Notes: generated by a model not told the origin, from the letters alone. DNA of 59,552 nucleotides from Deltaproteobacteria bacterium (GCA_021793275.1 JAJYTC010000005.1:1-59552); one strand, 5' to 3'; positions 29,723 through 39,184 are shown, numbered from the stretch's first letter. Program-made: numbers and translations.

Positions 29723-30670
29723 GTGGTGGATAATCGAGCATTGAAAGCATTACGCTGTTTTTTCGCGCTGATGTGCGCAGCATTGACGGCTGTGTGGCCG
29801 ATTGCGTCTTACGCCTCGATGGCGGCGACGGGGCGAGTGGTTTGCGATGAGGCGGGACGGCGTGTGCTTGTGCCCGATACCCCCCGAAGAATTATTGCGC
29901 TGGCCCCCAGCATTACCGAGATGATCTATTCGCTCGGCCGCGAGGATCGACTGGTCGGAGTCGCTCAGCAGAGCGACTATCCCGCTGCCGCGAAATCACT
30001 GCCAACTGTCGGAACATTCGTTCGCCCCGACATCGAAAAAATTGTGGCGCTCCGGCCCGACCTGTGTATCGCTACGACTGAGGGCAATCCGCCGTACGCT
30101 ATAAGCAGGATTCAATCTCTGGGCATACCGGTTTACGTCACCCGGCCCGTGGACCTCAACGGAATAATGAGGTCCTTGCTCGATATTGGCGACCTGCTCG
30201 GAGTCAAACGAAAGGCAAAGGCCGTGGTAGGGTGCATGCAAGCCAGGATCGATCATGTGAAAGACCTTGTTGCCATGGCCAGGTCCCGTCCGAGAGTATT
30301 CTTCGAACTGGGCTTCGCACCTCTTGTATCTGCGGGGAAAAACTCATTCGACGGGCAATTGATAACCTATGCGGGCGGGGTGGATATATCGAGGGGGCCT
30401 GAACCTTATCCCCGAATCTCCATGGAGCAGGTACTGGCCGGCAAGCCTGACGTCATCATCATAGCTTCGATGGCCAAACGCGGGAATCCCGAACAGGTGA
30501 AGTCCGAATGGGACCGCTGGACGAGCCTGCCTGCCGTCAGGGACAGGCGTGTTTATGTCGTGGACCCGAACTTGTTCGATCAGCCTTCGGTCCGGCTGGT
30601 CGACGCCCTCGAACTGCTGGCCCGGCTGATTCATCCCGAATTGTTTGAAAAACCCCATTCTAGGACTTGA
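29723..30670 (+). CDS. btuF: periplasmic cobalamin-binding protein of ABC importer (BtuF-like)
   Basis: 315 residues. A signal peptide (LRCFFALMCAALTAVWPIASYASMA) precedes a class III substrate-binding protein: RRIIALAPSITEMIYSLGREDRLVGV, VGTFVRPDIEKIVALRPDL, a rigid backbone helix, and ISMEQVLAGKPDVIIIAS. This is the BtuF/FepB fold; SITEMIYSLG and the operon with BtuC and BtuD types plus the corrinoid setting favour cobalamin over iron chelates. The GTG at 29723 is taken as start but has no clear ribosome-binding site; a TTG at 29738 is an alternative. Four bases overlap with the permease gene. Confidence 0.8.
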   Translation: MVDNRALKALRCFFALMCAALTAVWPIASYASMAATGRVVCDEAGRRVLVPDTPRRIIALAPSITEMIYSLGREDRLVGVAQQSDYPAAAKSLPTVGTFVRPDIEKIVALRPDLCIATTEGNPPYAISRIQSLGIPVYVTRPVDLNGIMRSLLDIGDLLGVKRKAKAVVGCMQARIDHVKDLVAMARSRPRVFFELGFAPLVSAGKNSFDGQLITYAGGVDISRGPEPYPRISMEQVLAGKPDVIIIASMAKRGNPEQVKSEWDRWTSLPAVRDRRVYVVDPNLFDQPSVRLVDALELLARLIHPELFEKPHSRT

Positions 30671-31680
30671 CCGTCTTGCAATCAGCCCCGCTCCTGAAAC
30701 GCATTATTTTTGTTTCCGCTCCACTGGCGCTTGTACTGCTCCTTGCCGCCGTCACAGGGCTGTTTGTAGGAACGACCGATCAGAGTATTGCCAAAGTGCT
30801 TTCGGCCATTATTTCAAGAGGCTGTTCAAACTCCACTGTTTCAGAGATAGTATGGAGCATCCGTTTGCCTAGAGTGGTTCTCGCCATGCTCGCGGGTGCA
30901 GCGCTTTCGCTGGGCGGCCTGGTTTTCCAGGCCCTGCTGAGGAACCCTCTAGCCGAACCATATATTCTGGGTATATCAGGCGGATCGGCTGTGGGGGCAT
31001 TATCAGGCATTCTGCTTGGCTTTTCGCAACTCTGGGGGCTGGCGTTTTTCTCCTTTGGCGGAAGCCTGGCCGCCCTCCTGCTGATCCTTGCGATCGCATC
31101 GGGCGGAATGATCTTGAGGAAAGATTCCCTTATACTGGCCGGAGTTATGGTAAACGCATTCTGCGGCGCGATAATCATTTTCCTCATATCCCTGAGCAGT
31201 AATACGCAAGTGTTCAATATTCTCTTCTGGCTGATGGGGGACCTGTCGATGGCTTCCACAACCCAGGTCATTATCCTTGCAGCCCTGCTGATCCCCTGCT
31301 CGATCGTCATCTATTCGTTTGCAAAACCCATGAACCTGCTCATGATGGGTGAGGAACTGGCGGGCAATATGGGTCTGAACGTGCGCACGACCTCTCTTAT
31401 ACTGCTGTTGGTGACCTCTCTGATGGTGAGCGCCACTGTTTGCTGTACCGGCTTATTGGGCTTCGTCGGTCTCGTCATGCCCCATCTGCTTCGCCTCCTG
31501 CTCGGTCCGGACCACAGGGTCTTGGTGCCTGCCTGCATTTTAGGAGGCGGCACCTATCTTGTTCTCTGTGACATGATGGCAAGGGTCCTTCCTCCGCACG
31601 GGGAAATGCCCGCAGGCGTCATTACCGCCATGATAGGCGCTCCGCTGTTCATTTCCCTTTTATGGAGATCGAAACGATGA
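30667..31680 (+). CDS. btuC: FecCD/BtuC-type permease of cobalamin importer
   Basis: 337 residues, about ten membrane segments. Family blocks include WSIRLPRVVLAMLAGAALSLGGLVFQALLRNPLAEPYILGISGGS-type order and GLVMPHLLRLLLGPDHR with the coupling helix near the C-terminus (PAGVITAMIGAPLFISLL). The start is uncertain: a TTG at 30667 overlaps the btuF stop, and a second TTG at 30676 is better spaced from AGGA (30662-30665). Cobalamin as substrate is inferred from neighbours; iron-siderophore transport cannot be excluded from sequence. Confidence 0.85.
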   Translation: MTVLQSAPLLKRIIFVSAPLALVLLLAAVTGLFVGTTDQSIAKVLSAIISRGCSNSTVSEIVWSIRLPRVVLAMLAGAALSLGGLVFQALLRNPLAEPYILGISGGSAVGALSGILLGFSQLWGLAFFSFGGSLAALLLILAIASGGMILRKDSLILAGVMVNAFCGAIIIFLISLSSNTQVFNILFWLMGDLSMASTTQVIILAALLIPCSIVIYSFAKPMNLLMMGEELAGNMGLNVRTTSLILLLVTSLMVSATVCCTGLLGFVGLVMPHLLRLLLGPDHRVLVPACILGGGTYLVLCDMMARVLPPHGEMPAGVITAMIGAPLFISLLWRSKR

Positions 31681-32486
31681 GGCAGGCGGTCGCCGTGCAC
31701 GACCTGAGCATATCATACGGGAAGCGGCCCATACTCCGGGACGTCGCGTTTTCGGTCGCCGAGGGGGAGTATTTCGTTATCATCGGCCCCAACGGCTCCG
31801 GTAAGACCACGCTAGTCAAGGTTATCTCAGGTTCCTTGAAACCGCAAACCGGTCGCGTCGAGATCGTGGGCCGGTCCATCGAGGCGATCGCACGGAGGGA
31901 ATTGGCGAGGGCTGTTGCCTTGGTGCCTCAGCATGCGCCCGTGGACGTCCCCTTTACCACGGCGGAAGTCGTGCTCATGGGGCGGTCTCCGCATCTTGGA
32001 CTGCTCTCGATCGAAAGCCGCGAAGACATGGAAATTGTCGAACAGTCCATGCGCTTCACAAATGTAGAACATCTTGCGCGCTCCAGGCTGGACCAGTTGA
32101 GCGCCGGCGAGCGCCAGAGGGTCCTTATTGCCAGGGCCGTCTGCCAGCGGGCCGGCACGATCGTTCTCGACGAACCGACGGCTTCGCTGGACATCGCCCA
32201 TCAAATGCACATCATGGACCTTATGGAGAAGCTAAGAAGGGAACAGGGCGTGACGGTAATCATGGTTTCCCACGACCTGAACCTGGCGGCGATGTATGCG
32301 AACCGCATACTGTTGCTCAACCATGGCAAAGTCGCGCGAATCGGGACTGCGGACGAAGTGTTCCAGCCGGGTGTGATCGAGCCCGCATACGGCTGCAGTC
32401 TGCTTATCGACCGAAACCCTCTCAGGGAGGTCCCAAGACTTACTCCCGTACCAGGAGAATTCACCGGGTCGGGCCCTGTCAAATAG
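31677..32486 (+). CDS. btuD: ATPase of cobalamin ABC importer
   Basis: 269 residues. Walker A GPNGSGKTTLVKVI, signature LSAGERQRVLIARAV, Walker B TIVLDEPTASLDIAHQ and H-loop MVSHDLN. The Q-loop reads VPQHAP. The ATG at 31677 overlaps the permease stop as ATGA and has GGAG nine bases upstream; the frame also opens at 31662. The C-terminal 30 residues after the ATPase fold (NPLREVPRLTPVPGEF) resemble those of other BtuD/FecE-type subunits with an added tail. Confidence 0.88.
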   Translation: MRQAVAVHDLSISYGKRPILRDVAFSVAEGEYFVIIGPNGSGKTTLVKVISGSLKPQTGRVEIVGRSIEAIARRELARAVALVPQHAPVDVPFTTAEVVLMGRSPHLGLLSIESREDMEIVEQSMRFTNVEHLARSRLDQLSAGERQRVLIARAVCQRAGTIVLDEPTASLDIAHQMHIMDLMEKLRREQGVTVIMVSHDLNLAAMYANRILLLNHGKVARIGTADEVFQPGVIEPAYGCSLLIDRNPLREVPRLTPVPGEFTGSGPVK

Positions 32487-32799
32487 ACCGATCCTCTGTA
32501 GCTGGACTGCCGAGTCGAACCTGTGGTATGGAGTGAATCGTAAACTTTAATTTTCACAGCACCTGTTCCTGCTCCCTGATCATATCCAAGGCGATTAGCG
32601 CATTTCATCCCGACGCGCCGTGCATGTTCGAAATCGTCTGCCGCTTTCTCCAAAATCATCTCCGGGACTATTTCCAGCTTCTCATCAACTCATGTATTTA
32701 GATCATGCAATACCTTGCGGTGCGTACAAAGAATGCCCTCAGGCGCGAATACGAGCGGCACAACCAGCTATGAGCCTTTTTAGAGCAGGAGGATCGGCC
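32487..32799. other. intergenic region before the methyl-transfer cluster
   Basis: 313 bases with no gene I can support; the plus-strand frame running through it (from 32620) has no ribosome-binding site and no family similarity before the MtrH start. No strong terminator, riboswitch or promoter consensus was recognised. It must hold the promoter of the MtrH gene. Confidence 0.4.
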
Positions 32800-33753
32800 A
32801 TGTTTCCTTTCGAATTCAAAAATGAACCGAAAGTCTGTGAAATCGGAGGAGTAAAATTCGGAGGACAGCCCGGTGACTACCCGTGCGTTTGCGTCTCCTC
32901 TATCTTCCAGAAGGGCGACAAAGTGTTCGAGGGTAAGCGCAAAGAGGGCTTCAATGAACAGCGTGCGGCGGAGCTGCTCAAAACGCAGGACAAACTCTGG
33001 GCTGAAACAGGTGTGCCCGGAATGGCGGACATTGTCGCCAACACCGGCCAGGAGTTCAAAACCTATATCGATTTTGTCACATCCGTGACCAATATGCCCT
33101 TTTGCGTTGATGCATGGGTGATGAAGCCCAAGCTTGAAGGCGCCGCTTATTGCGCCGAAAAGGGTCTTCTCGACCGTATGTTTTACAACAGCCTTACCGT
33201 TTGGGAACAGGATCTGGAAACCGAAATCCGCGAGATTTCCCAGATAGGCGTAAAGCACGTCCTGCTCGTCTCTTTCGACCAGAGCGACCAGATGCCGACC
33301 GGACGCATAACCGGCACACAGAAGATATTGGACATCATCGACAGGGTTGGGGCCAGGTTCAAGAGTATTTTCGTTGATACATCCGTCATGAACGGCCCGG
33401 CTACAGCTCTTTGCGGAGTAGCCAACCAACTGGTCAAGGAAAAGTGGGGCTTTCCGGTTGCCAGCGCCCCCAGCAATGGCTCCTACATGTGGAAAAAGGC
33501 TCGAGAACTTTGGGGCTTCAAGGGCTGGGCGGCTGCGGACGCAGCCCTTGAAGCCCTGTCCGCATTCTATTATCACGACATGATCTTCTCCGGGCCTATG
33601 GCCGGGGCTGAACGCATCATGCCGGCAGTGGCCATGGCTGAAGCGTTCAAAGCAACCGCACGTTTCGCGGAGAGCAAAAAACTTCCCAAAGATTCCAGTC
33701 ACCCTCTGTTCAAGCTTTTTCCGGAATTCACCGAACAGTTGCAGACCCTTTAA
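32800..33753 (+). CDS. MtrH-family corrinoid:pterin methyltransferase
   Basis: 317 residues. MFPFEFKNEPKVCEIGGVKFGGQPGDYP and SIFQKGDKVFEGKRKEGFNEQRAAELL match the start of MtrH, the methanogen subunit that moves methyl between tetrahydromethanopterin and a corrinoid; TGVPGMADIVANTGQEFKTYIDFV and MNGPATALCGVANQLVKEKWGFPV continue the TIM barrel. In bacteria such proteins (MtvA/MtgA types) use tetrahydrofolate. The ATG at 32800 has AGGAGG eight bases upstream. Followed by a UroD-family methyltransferase and a corrinoid protein, it should be the pterin-side enzyme of a three-component methyl-transfer system. Substrate side unknown. Confidence 0.85.
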   Translation: MFPFEFKNEPKVCEIGGVKFGGQPGDYPCVCVSSIFQKGDKVFEGKRKEGFNEQRAAELLKTQDKLWAETGVPGMADIVANTGQEFKTYIDFVTSVTNMPFCVDAWVMKPKLEGAAYCAEKGLLDRMFYNSLTVWEQDLETEIREISQIGVKHVLLVSFDQSDQMPTGRITGTQKILDIIDRVGARFKSIFVDTSVMNGPATALCGVANQLVKEKWGFPVASAPSNGSYMWKKARELWGFKGWAAADAALEALSAFYYHDMIFSGPMAGAERIMPAVAMAEAFKATARFAESKKLPKDSSHPLFKLFPEFTEQLQTL

Positions 33754-33795
33754 AGACAGACCACGTTGGAGACAAAACCTGAAAGGAGCTTTTCA

Positions 33796-34881
33796 ATGGC
33801 CGAGATGAGTGGTTACGAACGAGTAATGCGTACATTCGGGCGCGAACCCGTGGATACGATGCCTTTTTTCAGCGGCATGGGAATGGTGCTTCAACCGGCG
33901 ATCAAGAAGCTGGGCTACAAGTTTCCCCAGGTGCATACCAGTGCGGAGAAGCTCGCCCGCTCGGGTATCGAGTCGGCGCGCATGTTCAATCTGGATTCTG
34001 TCGTAATCCCCTACGACATGTGTTGGGAATCGGAAGCCCTTGGCAACAAAATCAGCCTCTATGAGGATTCCGAAGATATCCTCTATCCCACGATACCCAA
34101 CAAGAACTGGACCGAACTGGACCAGGTGAACATCACCGACAACGATATCGAGACCATAATGTCGCGGGGACGGATGCAACTGATCCCCGAAGCCATAAAG
34201 ATCGTAAAGAAAGAAGCTCCCGAAAAAGCCCTTGGGGCATGGCAACTCGGCCCCTTCACGCAGATGGGACAAACCATCGAACTCGACAAGGTCCTTAAGG
34301 CCGTATTCAAGCAGAAAGCTAAAGTCGAGGCCATATTGGACAGATTTACGGAAATGATCATCGAGATAGGCAAATCCCTTCAGGCAGCCGGAGCGGATTT
34401 CATAACGCTGCGGGAACCGGGAGTCGCCGCCGACCTTATCAGCCCTAAAACCTTCAAGGAAATCATTAAACCTCGCCTGACCCGCATCCTTGATGCATGG
34501 AAATCTCCAAAGGTGCTTCACATTTGCGGATCGACCGACTCCTTGATAGAAATGATGCACGACTGCGGGGCCGACGCCCTCAGCGTCGATATAAAGAACA
34601 ATTTGATCGAGTCGAGAAAAAAGCTCGGGGACAATGTTCTTCTCTTCGGAAACTTCGATGTTTTCGCTCTTCCGTGTAAAGCCGAGACCACGGTGGAACA
34701 AGCCGTAGCCGGAATGAAGACCAACATTGACGGGGGAGTCGACGCTGTTTGGCCAGGCTGCGATCTTTGGCCCGACATCAAGGAGGAGAATTTCAGAGCC
34801 ATGGAGCAGACGGTAAGAGAATACGGCAGGAAAGCCAGCCCTGCCCTGGGACGTACCGACGGTGGAAGTCTTAAAAAGTAA
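33796..34881 (+). CDS. UroD/MtaA-family corrinoid methyltransferase
   Basis: 361 residues. MSGYERVMRTFGREPVDTMPFFSGMG is a typical MtaA/UroD-family start. Zinc-ligand candidates are His and Cys in VLHICGSTDSL and Cys in VWPGCDLWPD, the H-x-C...C pattern of MtaA/MtbA. The ATG at 33796 has AAAGGAG eight bases upstream. It sits between MtrH and the corrinoid protein and most likely transfers methyl from an unidentified donor to the corrinoid, or from it to a thiol. Comparison with the selenoprotein at 21897-22931 shows the Cys that is replaced there. Confidence 0.85.
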   Translation: MAEMSGYERVMRTFGREPVDTMPFFSGMGMVLQPAIKKLGYKFPQVHTSAEKLARSGIESARMFNLDSVVIPYDMCWESEALGNKISLYEDSEDILYPTIPNKNWTELDQVNITDNDIETIMSRGRMQLIPEAIKIVKKEAPEKALGAWQLGPFTQMGQTIELDKVLKAVFKQKAKVEAILDRFTEMIIEIGKSLQAAGADFITLREPGVAADLISPKTFKEIIKPRLTRILDAWKSPKVLHICGSTDSLIEMMHDCGADALSVDIKNNLIESRKKLGDNVLLFGNFDVFALPCKAETTVEQAVAGMKTNIDGGVDAVWPGCDLWPDIKEENFRAMEQTVREYGRKASPALGRTDGGSLKK

Positions 34882-34892
34882 GGAGAATTCAA

Positions 34893-35567
34893 ATGAAGAA
34901 AAAAGAGGATCTGTTGAAGGAACTCAAAGACACCGTTATCAACTACGATGAAGACGGGTGCAAAGCTGCAGCACAGGAATATGCGGATGTAAACTACCCC
35001 GCTCTTGAGGGGATAATGGACGGATTGGCCGCCGGAATGCAGGTGGTTGGCGAACTCTATGAAAAAAACGAGTACTTCGTCCCTGAGGTGCTGATGTGCG
35101 CGGATGCTCTTTATGCGGGACTGGCGATTCTAAGGCCCCTTGTCCCGAAAGCCGGTAGAGGTCCCAAGTCCCAGGTGGTCATCGGCAGTATACAGGGAGA
35201 CGTTCACGACATCGGAAAGAACCTGGTCAAAATGATGTTCGACGTCGCCGGCTGGGAAGTCTACGATCTGGGTAGAGATGTTCCTCTTGAAGACTTTGTC
35301 AAGGAACAGATGCGCACCGATTCGGAAGTCGTTGCCATGTCTGCAATGATGACCACCACCATGCTGGGCATGAAAAAGGTCATCAAGATGATCAAGGAGA
35401 AGAACCCCAACGTCATGATCATGCTGGGCGGGGCGCCCGTTACAAAGGATGTGGCCAAGCTCTTCGGGGCGGACGGCTACGCCGAGTCGGCCGGAAATGC
35501 CGTGCAGGAAGGCATACGCATGATCGGCAGACTTCGCGAGTTTGAAGCCTCCAAGGCTGCCTCCTAG
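34893..35567 (+). CDS. corrinoid protein (MtaC/MtbC/MttC type)
   Basis: 224 residues. A helical cap (residues 1-90, EYFVPEVLMCADALYAGL) is followed by a B12-binding domain with the His-on motif GDVHDIGKNLVKMMFDVAGWEVYDLGRDVP, then SAMMTTTMLGMKKV and MLGGAPVTKDVAKLFGADGYAE. It carries the methyl group between the two methyltransferases encoded just upstream. AAGGAG lies in front of the start, which is 11 bases from the previous stop. A short C-terminal tail follows the fold. Confidence 0.93.
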   Translation: MKKKEDLLKELKDTVINYDEDGCKAAAQEYADVNYPALEGIMDGLAAGMQVVGELYEKNEYFVPEVLMCADALYAGLAILRPLVPKAGRGPKSQVVIGSIQGDVHDIGKNLVKMMFDVAGWEVYDLGRDVPLEDFVKEQMRTDSEVVAMSAMMTTTMLGMKKVIKMIKEKNPNVMIMLGGAPVTKDVAKLFGADGYAESAGNAVQEGIRMIGRLREFEASKAAS

Positions 35568-35768
35568 GATTTTTCACCGGTCGGCATATCCACCGTTCCC
35601 GGCTTTTGTTCGGTTACTGAGGCAAGCAAAGATCGTGATATCGATCCAACCCTGGTGGTGCGCCCGCTGCCGGGATGACTTCGATGGCCGGTTCGCAAAA
35701 GCCTGCGGGCCAAGGTAAAACGCCGGTCGAACCCGGAAGGGAAAGGAAAGGTTTTAGAGGAGATTCCA

Positions 35769-37865
35769 ATGAGTGACGACAAAGTGATGGTGATCTTTCA
35801 ACCCTCCGGGAGAAGGGGCTTCGTTCCGAAGGGAATTAACCTCATAGAAGCATCTCGCCTGCTCGGCGTGGACATCGAAGCTCTGTGCGGGGAAAAGAAG
35901 GTTTGCGGCAAATGTGTCGTCCGCATCGAGGAGGGGCATTTCGAAAAGTACAACATTACTTCGGCCCAGTCGCATGTGAGCAGATGGCAGCAGGAGGAAG
36001 AGGGCAAGTTCATCAATGAGGCGCGAAAAAAACAGGGCTATCGCCTGGCCTGCGTCTCCAAGCTCCACGGGGACGTGTTGGTGTTCGTTCCGGAAGAATC
36101 CAGGGCGGGAAAGCAGATTGTAAGCAAGGCGGCGAGAGATATCCATATCGAACACGATCCTGCTGTGAGAACATATTTCGTAACGGTGGATAAACCGACA
36201 TTCCAGGACCCGACCGGCGACTTCGAACGGGTCTGCTCGGCCCTGGAGAAAGAGTACGGAATCAAGGGACTAACCGCCGACATATTTTCGTTGCGCTCCC
36301 TGCCGGTCGCTCTGCGCGACGGTGACTGGTCTGTAACTGTAAGCGTTTGGAATGATAAAGAGATCATTAGATTCAGGCCGGGAAGAAAAGAAGGTTCCTA
36401 CGGGGTGGCCATAGATATCGGCACTACCACGGTGGCCGGCTACTTATGTGATCTTCGAACTATGGAGGTCATCGACACCATTTCCCTTATGAACCCGCAG
36501 TGCAAGTACGGCGAAGACGTGATGGCCCGCATCACTTTTCACATGACAACCGAAAACGGTCTCACCAGGATGAGCGACGACATCGTCGAGGGGCTCAACT
36601 GGCTGATCGACCAGGCCGTTAAGAATACTCATCCGCCCAGGAAAAAAGTCAAACAGCCCAAGGATTATGATGGACCCGAGGAGTTCGTAGAGGCCCCCGA
36701 GAAGGGCAAGACTTATCTACGGCTAAGCAGGGATGATATCGAGGATATTACGATCGGCTGCAATACAGCCATGCATCATATTCTGCTTCAGCTAAATCCC
36801 GAGTTTGTGGGTCTGGCGCCTTTTCCCCCGGTGCTTCACCACAGCCTCGATATCAAAGCGCGCGACCTCGGGATTCATATCAACCCTTCCTCCTATATCT
36901 TTGTGCTTCCAATCGAAGCCGGGTTCGTCGGCGCCGACAACGTCGGCGTGCTGATCGCCGAACAGCCTTACAAATCCCTCGAAAACCAGCTCATAATAGA
37001 CATCGGAACCAACGGAGAGCTGGTGTTGGGTAACAAGTTCAAGATGATTTCTTCCTCTTGCGCCACCGGACCGGCGCTCGAGGGAGCGCAGATCGCCTTT
37101 GGCATGCGCGCTGCTCCCGGCGCCATCGAGCGCATAAAGATAGACCCCGAAACCCATGAAGTCGACTACAAGGTGATCGGACGCGACGCATGGCGGAGTT
37201 TTTCGCAAACCAAAGATATGAAGGCCAAGGGGATTTGCGGATCGGGAATTCTCGATGTTCTGGCGGAGCTGTTCGCCAGCGGCGTTGTCTCGAAAAGCGG
37301 CGTTTTTGCCAAGGGCCTTACAACGAAAAGATTCCGCAGAAATCCTGACAATAATCAGCCGGAATTCGTTCTCGCGTGGGCTGAAGAGACCAGTATCGAC
37401 AAGGATATCGTCATCACGCAGAAAGACATCAGGCAGATTCAACTCGCAAAAGGGGCGCTTTACGCCGGATGCAAGTTGATGATGCGCAGAATGGGCCTCG
37501 AAAAGGTTGACAAGGTCAAGATTGCCGGGGCCTTCGGGACCCACGTAGATCGCACGAAGGCATTGATAATGGGATTGTTTCCCGATTGCGAAGTTGACAA
37601 GATCGAAAGCGTCGGCAATGCGGCGGGAGACGGTTGCCGTGCGGCTCTGCTCAACCGCAGGAAAAGGAATGAAGCCGACTGGTGCGCCAGGAATGTCGAA
37701 TATATCGAGCTTACCGTGGAAAAGGATTTCCAGCAACAGTTCATGGAGGCCATGCAGTTGCCGCATATGACTGATGAGTTCCCTCATCTTGAAGGAATCG
37801 TTCGAGACGAGATACTTCATCAGCAGGGTATGGGAGCAAAGGTGGCCAACGCCAGGGGCGTATAA
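35769..37865 (+). CDS. RACE-type reductive activator of corrinoid proteins (2Fe-2S + ASKHA)
   Basis: 698 residues. The N-terminal ferredoxin-like domain binds a 2Fe-2S cluster through CGEKKVCGKC and a later Cys (RLACVSK); a linker domain follows, and from about residue 210 an actin-like ATPase (ASKHA/DUF4445) domain: GVAIDIGTTTVAGYL, IDIGTNGELVLGN, GAFGTHVD. Such proteins use ATP and an electron to bring inactive cob(II)alamin back to cob(I)alamin. RBS AGAGGAG. The gene is 201 bases behind the corrinoid protein and surely serves it. An insert rich in Lys/Pro (about residues 285-315) lies in the ASKHA domain. Confidence 0.92.
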   Translation: MSDDKVMVIFQPSGRRGFVPKGINLIEASRLLGVDIEALCGEKKVCGKCVVRIEEGHFEKYNITSAQSHVSRWQQEEEGKFINEARKKQGYRLACVSKLHGDVLVFVPEESRAGKQIVSKAARDIHIEHDPAVRTYFVTVDKPTFQDPTGDFERVCSALEKEYGIKGLTADIFSLRSLPVALRDGDWSVTVSVWNDKEIIRFRPGRKEGSYGVAIDIGTTTVAGYLCDLRTMEVIDTISLMNPQCKYGEDVMARITFHMTTENGLTRMSDDIVEGLNWLIDQAVKNTHPPRKKVKQPKDYDGPEEFVEAPEKGKTYLRLSRDDIEDITIGCNTAMHHILLQLNPEFVGLAPFPPVLHHSLDIKARDLGIHINPSSYIFVLPIEAGFVGADNVGVLIAEQPYKSLENQLIIDIGTNGELVLGNKFKMISSSCATGPALEGAQIAFGMRAAPGAIERIKIDPETHEVDYKVIGRDAWRSFSQTKDMKAKGICGSGILDVLAELFASGVVSKSGVFAKGLTTKRFRRNPDNNQPEFVLAWAEETSIDKDIVITQKDIRQIQLAKGALYAGCKLMMRRMGLEKVDKVKIAGAFGTHVDRTKALIMGLFPDCEVDKIESVGNAAGDGCRAALLNRRKRNEADWCARNVEYIELTVEKDFQQQFMEAMQLPHMTDEFPHLEGIVRDEILHQQGMGAKVANARGV

Positions 37866-37966
37866 GTTGATTGCGTCCGTCCCATGGCGGCGCGCGGCGC
37901 CGTATAGCGGTTGGGCCTGGTAGGAGTCGGGGCCGGAGAAGTTTTTCCTGGACGGGGGGTATTTCA

Positions 37967-38572
37967 GTGGCTGAGGCCATGGAAACAAAGGTCGTATCTT
38001 TCAAGAATACAGCTATGCTGCCTCCATCGCTCTTGTCACGCCTCGCTGAGGCGGCAAGGCATAATGGGATAGAGAGTCTGCGTCCTTTCTCTCCCGAACA
38101 GATAATCGTCGCCGAATGGGTGCAGCTCAAATGCCGCTACGGTTGCTCGAACTTTAACCGTAGTTGGTGCTGCCCCCCTGCAACCCCGACTCCCGAGAAG
38201 GCCCGTGAAATCATTGCCGAGTATTCGTTGGCGCTTTTGCTGGAAAGCACCCACTTTCTGCCGAATTTCTATCGGGATGACGGGCGCAAACGGGCCAGTC
38301 TGGTGCGTTGCTGGAAGGGAACCGTAAGCCTTGAGAGGGCGCTTTTCCTCGAAGGCTATCACAAGGCCTTCAGCTTGGTCGGGGAAAGCTGTTCCCTTTG
38401 CAAAAAATGCGTATACCCGAGGAATTGTCGATTTCCACGGGAAAAAAGACCGTCCCTGGAATCGTTTTCGATAGATGTAATAGGAACCCTTCAAGGGCTG
38501 GGAATTACGCCAAACCTGGCCGCCGACGTTCACGAGGCCTTCAAATACTATGCGGTTATCCTGGTAACATGA
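37967..38572 (+). CDS. stand-alone DUF2284 metal-binding protein
   Basis: 201 residues. Three cysteine blocks: VQLKCRYGCSNFNRSWCCPP near residue 45, then SCSLCKKCVYPRNCRFP and KRPSLESFSIDV. The total of at least nine Cys suggests one or two iron-sulfur clusters or a zinc site. GTG at 37967 (GGGGGG seven bases upstream) is preferred; an ATG at 37979 is possible. It follows the RACE gene and overlaps tail-to-tail with the PduO gene by 17 bases. The domain also occurs at 40178-40675 and fused to BzaC. Role unknown; association with corrinoid enzymes is clear from context. Confidence 0.75.
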   Translation: MAEAMETKVVSFKNTAMLPPSLLSRLAEAARHNGIESLRPFSPEQIIVAEWVQLKCRYGCSNFNRSWCCPPATPTPEKAREIIAEYSLALLLESTHFLPNFYRDDGRKRASLVRCWKGTVSLERALFLEGYHKAFSLVGESCSLCKKCVYPRNCRFPREKRPSLESFSIDVIGTLQGLGITPNLAADVHEAFKYYAVILVT

Positions 38573-39152
38573 AGTCGGAGTCGGGGCCTTGCCAGTGGGT
38601 TTCTTTTACTCCGTGCAGCCAGTTCAGGTAGCGGGCAAGCACAAACAGGTATGCGGAGAGGCGATTGAGGTACTTGAGAATCCCCATCAGTTCGTCGTGC
38701 GCTTTCCCCTCGCTCGATTCGGCGGCCAGCAGAACGACGTGCCTTTCGGCCCTTCGGCATACGGTTCGAGCGATATGGGCAAAGGCAGCCGAAAAGTGGC
38801 CTCCGGGAAGAAGAAATTCATTCAGGCGTGGCAACTCGCTGTCCATTCGCACGATAATCTGTTCGAGGGCTTTAGTCTCGATCTCGGCTACGCTGCCGAC
38901 CGCTCCGAATTCCGGCGATTCGGGAGTGGTGGCGAGCCAGGTGCCGGCCACAAAGAGAAGCGATTGGATATGCTCTGCCTGGTCCTTTAAATCGGTTTTA
39001 TCAGCCGGTAAAATAGAGATTAGCATCCCTATGACGGAGTTCAGTTCATCGATATCGCCGAAGGCCTCGACTCTGGGGTGACTCTTGGTGACTCGCTCAC
39101 CGCTGAAAAGGTTGGTTTTGCCTCGATCCCCCCTGCCGGTATAGGCCTTCAC
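38556..39152 (-). CDS. pduO: ATP:cob(I)alamin adenosyltransferase, PduO type
   Basis: 198 residues. YTGRGDRGKTNLFSGERV is the PduO ATP-binding start, followed by VEAFGDIDELNSVIG and the C-terminal PGGHFSAAFAHIARTVCRRAER and YLNRLSAYLFVLARYLN. It adds the adenosyl group to cob(I)alamin or cobinamide. GTG start with GAGGAG upstream. It is on the opposite strand from the methyl-transfer genes around it, and its 3' end overlaps the DUF2284 gene. The 3' side of the protein has a tail of about 15 residues beyond the usual end. Confidence 0.92.
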   Translation of the reverse strand: MKAYTGRGDRGKTNLFSGERVTKSHPRVEAFGDIDELNSVIGMLISILPADKTDLKDQAEHIQSLLFVAGTWLATTPESPEFGAVGSVAEIETKALEQIIVRMDSELPRLNEFLLPGGHFSAAFAHIARTVCRRAERHVVLLAAESSEGKAHDELMGILKYLNRLSAYLFVLARYLNWLHGVKETHWQGPDSDFMLPG

Positions 39153-39184
39153 CTTTGCTCCTCATCCTATGAAAGAAGATTGCG

